Shown piece after piece: positions 61,175 through 64,000 of a stretch of 64,000 nucleotides of DNA. The position numbers and the translations under genes are program-made. Position 1 is the stretch's first letter. Every line of letters begins with the position of its first letter. The DNA is from Pseudomonas chlororaphis subsp. piscium (lineage in GTDB: Bacteria; Pseudomonadota; Gammaproteobacteria; Pseudomonadales; Pseudomonadaceae), in contig NZ_CP027707.1 in the NCBI RefSeq assembly GCF_003850345.1, forward strand, positions 6,873,001 through 6,937,000, read 5' to 3'. The notes below the pieces were generated by a model. That model made no database searches, was not told where the DNA came from, and worked only from the letters and a program-made list of their open reading frames with translations.

Positions 61175-62257
61175 TTATTCGGCGATCAGCGCTTCTACCT
61201 TGAGGATCTGCGCCTCGAGGGTCGCCTTGTCCTTGCAGCGCAGGTTGGCGTGACCGACCTTGCGCCCGACCTTGAAGGCCTTGCCGTAGTGATGCAGGTG
61301 GCAATCGTCGATGGCGATGACTTTCTCCACCGCCGGCACTTCGCCGATGAAGTTGATCATCGCGCTCTCGCCGACCTTGGCGGTCGAACCCAGCGGCAGG
61401 CCGGCGACGGCCCGCAGGTGGTTTTCGAACTGGCTGCACTCGGCGCCTTCGGTGGTCCAGTGCCCGGAGTTGTGCACCCGTGGCGCGATCTCGTTGGCCT
61501 TGAGGCCACCATCGACTTCAAAGAACTCGAACGCCATCACGCCGACGTAGTCCAGCTGCTTGAGCACCCGGCTGGAATAGTCTTCGGCCAGAGCCTGCAG
61601 CGGGTGATCGCTGCTGGCCACGGACAGCTTGAGGATGCCGCTGTGGTGGGTGTTGTGCACCAGCGGGTAGAAGCGGGTTTCGCCATCGCGGGCGCGCACG
61701 GCGATCAGCGAGACTTCGCCGGTGAACGGCACGAAGCCCTCCAGCAGGCAGGCCACGCTGCCCAGCTCGGCGAAGGTGCCGACCACGTCTTCAGGGCTGC
61801 GCAGAACCTTCTGGCCCTTGCCGTCGTAACCCAGGGTGCGGGTTTTCAGCACGGCCGGCAGGCCGATGCTGGCCACGGCGGCCTCCAGGTCGGCTTGCGA
61901 CTGGATGTCGGCGAACGCCGGGGTCGGAATCCCCAGGTCCTTGAACATGCTCTTCTCGAACCAGCGATCGCGGGCGATGCGCAGGGCTTCGGCGCTCGGG
62001 TAGACCGGAACGAACTGCGACAGGAAAGCCACGGTTTCCGCCGGCACGCTTTCGAACTCGAAGGTCACCAGATCCACTTCGTCAGCCAGCTGGCGCAGGT
62101 GATCCTGATCGCCGTAATCGGCTCGCAGGTGTTCGCCCAGGGCAGCGGCACAGGCATCTGGCGCCGGGTCGAGGAAAGCGAAGTTCATCCCCAGCGGAGT
62201 GCCCGCCAGAGCCAACATGCGACCCAGCTGGCCGCCACCGATTACACCGATCTTCAT
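61175..62257 (-). CDS. purK: N5-carboxyaminoimidazole ribonucleotide synthase
   Basis: 360 residues from the ATG at 62257. ATP-grasp enzyme: IGVIGGGQLGRMLALAG, TRTLGYDGKGQ, EFFEVDGGLKANEIAPRVHN and HTTEGA-type SGHWTTEGA. With PurE converts AIR to CAIR in purine synthesis. Follows purE with 11 bases between, as an operon. Confidence 0.96.
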   Translation of the reverse strand: MKIGVIGGGQLGRMLALAGTPLGMNFAFLDPAPDACAAALGEHLRADYGDQDHLRQLADEVDLVTFEFESVPAETVAFLSQFVPVYPSAEALRIARDRWFEKSMFKDLGIPTPAFADIQSQADLEAAVASIGLPAVLKTRTLGYDGKGQKVLRSPEDVVGTFAELGSVACLLEGFVPFTGEVSLIAVRARDGETRFYPLVHNTHHSGILKLSVASSDHPLQALAEDYSSRVLKQLDYVGVMAFEFFEVDGGLKANEIAPRVHNSGHWTTEGAECSQFENHLRAVAGLPLGSTAKVGESAMINFIGEVPAVEKVIAIDDCHLHHYGKAFKVGRKVGHANLRCKDKATLEAQILKVEALIAE

Positions 62258-62268
62258 CGTCAAAAACC

Positions 62269-62760
62269 TCAGGCGACGCGTGGGTCTGGGTTGTCCAGGA
62301 CGCTGTCTGTCTGCTCAGCGCGGAATTTTTTCAGCACGGTATGGAATTGCGGATGCTTGGCGCCGAGGATGCTCGCCGACAGCAGCGCGGCGTTGATCGC
62401 GCCGGCCTTGCCGATGGCCAGGGTGGCGACTGGAATGCCCGCGGGCATCTGCACGATGGAGAGCAGCGAGTCCACGCCCGAAAGCATCGACGACTGCACC
62501 GGAACGCCCAGCACCGGCAGGTGGGTCTTGGCCGCACACATGCCTGGCAGGTGGGCCGCGCCACCGGCACCGGCGATGATCACCTCGATGCCACGCGATT
62601 CGGCCTCTTCGGCGTACTGGAACAGCAGGTCCGGGGTGCGGTGGGCAGAGACCACTTTCACCTCGTAAGGGATGCCGAGCTTTTCCAGCATATCGGCGGT
62701 GTGGCTAAGGGTGGACCAATCGGACTTGGAGCCCATGATCACGCCAACCAGTGCACTCAT
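62269..62760 (-). CDS. purE: N5-carboxyaminoimidazole ribonucleotide mutase
   Basis: 163 residues. Class I Pur[19 protein letters not shown] with the substrate Ser-Asp, VSAHRTPD and [11 protein letters not shown]. Catalytic His in the SAHR motif. First gene of purEK; unusual structured leader at 62761-62868. Confidence 0.97.
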   Translation of the reverse strand: MSALVGVIMGSKSDWSTLSHTADMLEKLGIPYEVKVVSAHRTPDLLFQYAEEAESRGIEVIIAGAGGAAHLPGMCAAKTHLPVLGVPVQSSMLSGVDSLLSIVQMPAGIPVATLAIGKAGAINAALLSASILGAKHPQFHTVLKKFRAEQTDSVLDNPDPRVA

Positions 62761-62868
62761 CGTCGTGCCTCTTCTCTCTGGGCGCCCGCGGGCGCGTCAA
62801 AAAACAACAAGCCACGCAGAGTGCGTGGCTTGATTGTACGAATTATGGCCGGGCAAACCGGCCGAAGG
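62761..62868 (-). promoter_or_regulatory. purEK structured leader
   Basis: On the minus strand, a -10-like TATACT (62875-62880) is followed by a leader of ~108 bases. It has a CGGCC-TTC-GGCCG hairpin that shares its second strand with an alternative GGCCGG/CCGGCC hairpin, then the terminator-like hairpin at 62798-62831, then ~37 bases to the purE ATG. The -35 match is poor. Confidence 0.4.
62798..62831 (-). terminator. Intrinsic terminator 37 bases before purE
   Basis: Ten-bp stem AAGCCACGCA/TGCGTGGCTT with a 3-base loop, followed on the minus strand by GTTGTTTTTTG. It may end LysR-gene transcription or attenuate purEK, depending on where purE transcription starts. Confidence 0.75.
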
Positions 62869-63008
62869 CCGCGCAGTATACCGAAAAAGGTGAGTTAAAC
62901 GCACTTTTGCCGACCATCTGTCATACACCATGTTTCAGGCGCAAAGCGGCGGTTTTATTGACTTTGGGGTCAGCCGCCGGGCGTGGTTTTCACCCGGGTT
63001 GACGCCAT

Positions 63009-63063
63009 CGCGGGCAAGCCTCGCTCCTACAGAAGATTCCACAGGAGCGAGGCCTGCCCGCGA
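63009..63063. repeat. REP-type hairpin
   Basis: CGCGGGCAAGCCTCGCTCCT and AGGAGCGAGGCCTGCCCGCG as inverted arms with a ~15-base loop; same family as the 42107 palindrome. It lies at the 3' end of the LysR gene. Confidence 0.8.
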
Positions 63064-63069
63064 AGAGCC

Positions 63070-63987
63070 TTACGCACCTGTCGTGCCCTGCGCTGCGCCA
63101 CCTTCCAGCTTGCGCCACAACAGCCGGACGTTGGCCTTGCGCACCAGGGCGCAGCGGTACAGGCGGATCTCCAGCGGCACATGCCATTGCGCGCCGCCGC
63201 AGACCACCAGTTCGCCCCGGGCCAGTTCGGCGCGCACGCTCAGGTGCGGCACCCAGGCAATCCCCAGGCCTTCCAGGGCCATGCTCTTGAGGCTGTCGGC
63301 CATGGCGGTTTCATACACCGTGGTGAACCGCAGGTTGCGTTGGCGCAGCAGCTGGTTCACCGAACGCCCGAGAAACGCCCCGGCGCTGTACGCCAGCAGC
63401 GGCACGCTGGCCTCGCCTTCCAGGTCGAACAGCGGCTTGCCGGCGGCGTCCGCCGCGCACACCGGCAGCATCTCGGTGTGCCCCAGGTGCAGCGAAGGGA
63501 AGATTTCCGGGTCCATCTGCATCGCCGAATCCGGGTCGTAGAAGGCCAGCATCAGGTCGCAGCCGCCTTCGCGCAGGGCATGCACCGCGTCGCCGACGTT
63601 GGTCGCCACCAGCCGCGTGGCGATGTTCAAGCCTTCGTTACGCAGCTGGGCGATCCAGCGCGGGAAGAAACCCAGGGCCAGGGAGTGCGCCGCGGCGACC
63701 TGCATCACCTCGCCCTGCCCGCCTTCGAGGTGATGCAAGTGCCGCAGCACTTCGCCCAGTTGCTCGACCACCGTGCGCGCCGTCACCAGGAACAACTGCC
63801 CCGCCGCCGTCAGTTCGATCGGCGTGCGCGAGCGGTTGACCAGGGTCAGCCCCAGCGCCGCTTCCAGGCTGCGGATCCGCCGGCTGAAGGCTGGCTGGGT
63901 CACGAAGCGCCGTTCGGCGGCCTGCGAGAAGCTGCGGGTGGCGGCCAGGGCACTGAAGTCCTCGAGCCATTTGCTTTCCAGATTCAT
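63070..63987 (-). CDS. LysR-family transcriptional regulator
   Basis: 305 residues from the ATG at 63987 (GGGAGGAC upstream, close to the window edge). N-terminal winged helix WLEDFSALAATRSFSQAAER ... PAFSRRIRSLEAALGLTLVNR and an effector domain starting GEVMQVAAAHSLALGFFP. Target unknown; its regulated gene may lie beyond the right edge. By position it resembles PA5428. Confidence 0.9.
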   Translation of the reverse strand: MNLESKWLEDFSALAATRSFSQAAERRFVTQPAFSRRIRSLEAALGLTLVNRSRTPIELTAAGQLFLVTARTVVEQLGEVLRHLHHLEGGQGEVMQVAAAHSLALGFFPRWIAQLRNEGLNIATRLVATNVGDAVHALREGGCDLMLAFYDPDSAMQMDPEIFPSLHLGHTEMLPVCAADAAGKPLFDLEGEASVPLLAYSAGAFLGRSVNQLLRQRNLRFTTVYETAMADSLKSMALEGLGIAWVPHLSVRAELARGELVVCGGAQWHVPLEIRLYRCALVRKANVRLLWRKLEGGAAQGTTGA

Positions 63988-64000
63988 CACGTCCTCCCGG

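Overview
The window comes from a Pseudomonas chromosome, most likely the P. fluorescens/protegens/chlororaphis group. The evidence is gene content and order: hupA, rubredoxin reductase, rubredoxin, ubiC, ubiA, phoB, phoR, a CBS transporter-like gene, an M23 peptidase, a response regulator, phoU, pstB, pstA, pstC, pstS and an MHS-type MFS gene follow the order I remember from P. aeruginosa PA5348-PA5370, and purK/purE plus a LysR gene lie further on. Core genes are GC-rich. The effector/immunity genes at 1.5-4.6 kb, 7.3-12.8 kb and 31-33 kb are visibly AT-richer. No tRNA, rRNA, CRISPR array or insertion sequence was seen.

Region 1 (1-14.9 kb) is a mosaic VgrG/effector island on the minus strand. 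It holds three near-identical vgrG 5' parts (one cut by the window edge), two large modular peptidoglycan-hydrolase effectors and six small exported proteins that are candidate immunity factors. Two plus-strand modules (0.89-1.49 and 6.64-7.25 kb) each carry a promoter, a short terminated RNA, a structured leader, a 19-codon leader peptide and a DUF3077-like gene. They are direct repeats offset by about 5.75 kb. The middle vgrG runs out of VgrG homology after residue 560 and into effector sequence in the wrong frame, so the first effector has no credible start codon of its own.

Region 2 (14.9-38 kb) is a complete minus-strand type VI secretion core with the order of P. aeruginosa HSI-II: tssA-B-C-E, an inserted PAAR / alpha-beta hydrolase / three membrane-protein cassette, tssF-G-H, a sigma54 activator, a small orfX lipoprotein, fha, tssJ-K-L-M, a PP2C phosphatase and a Ser/Thr kinase. 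It runs into vgrG3 and the second effector locus. No hcp gene is present.

Region 3 (38.5-64 kb) is conserved chromosome: HU protein, rubredoxin electron transfer, the first two ubiquinone-synthesis steps (UbiC, UbiA), the PhoBR phosphate regulon with Pho boxes before phoB and pstS, the pstSCAB-phoU operon, a HigBA-like toxin-antitoxin pair whose toxin frame has lost its expected stop, a transporter, small metabolic genes, purEK with a structured leader, and a LysR regulator. Pseudomonas-type REP hairpins sit in many of the intergenic gaps.
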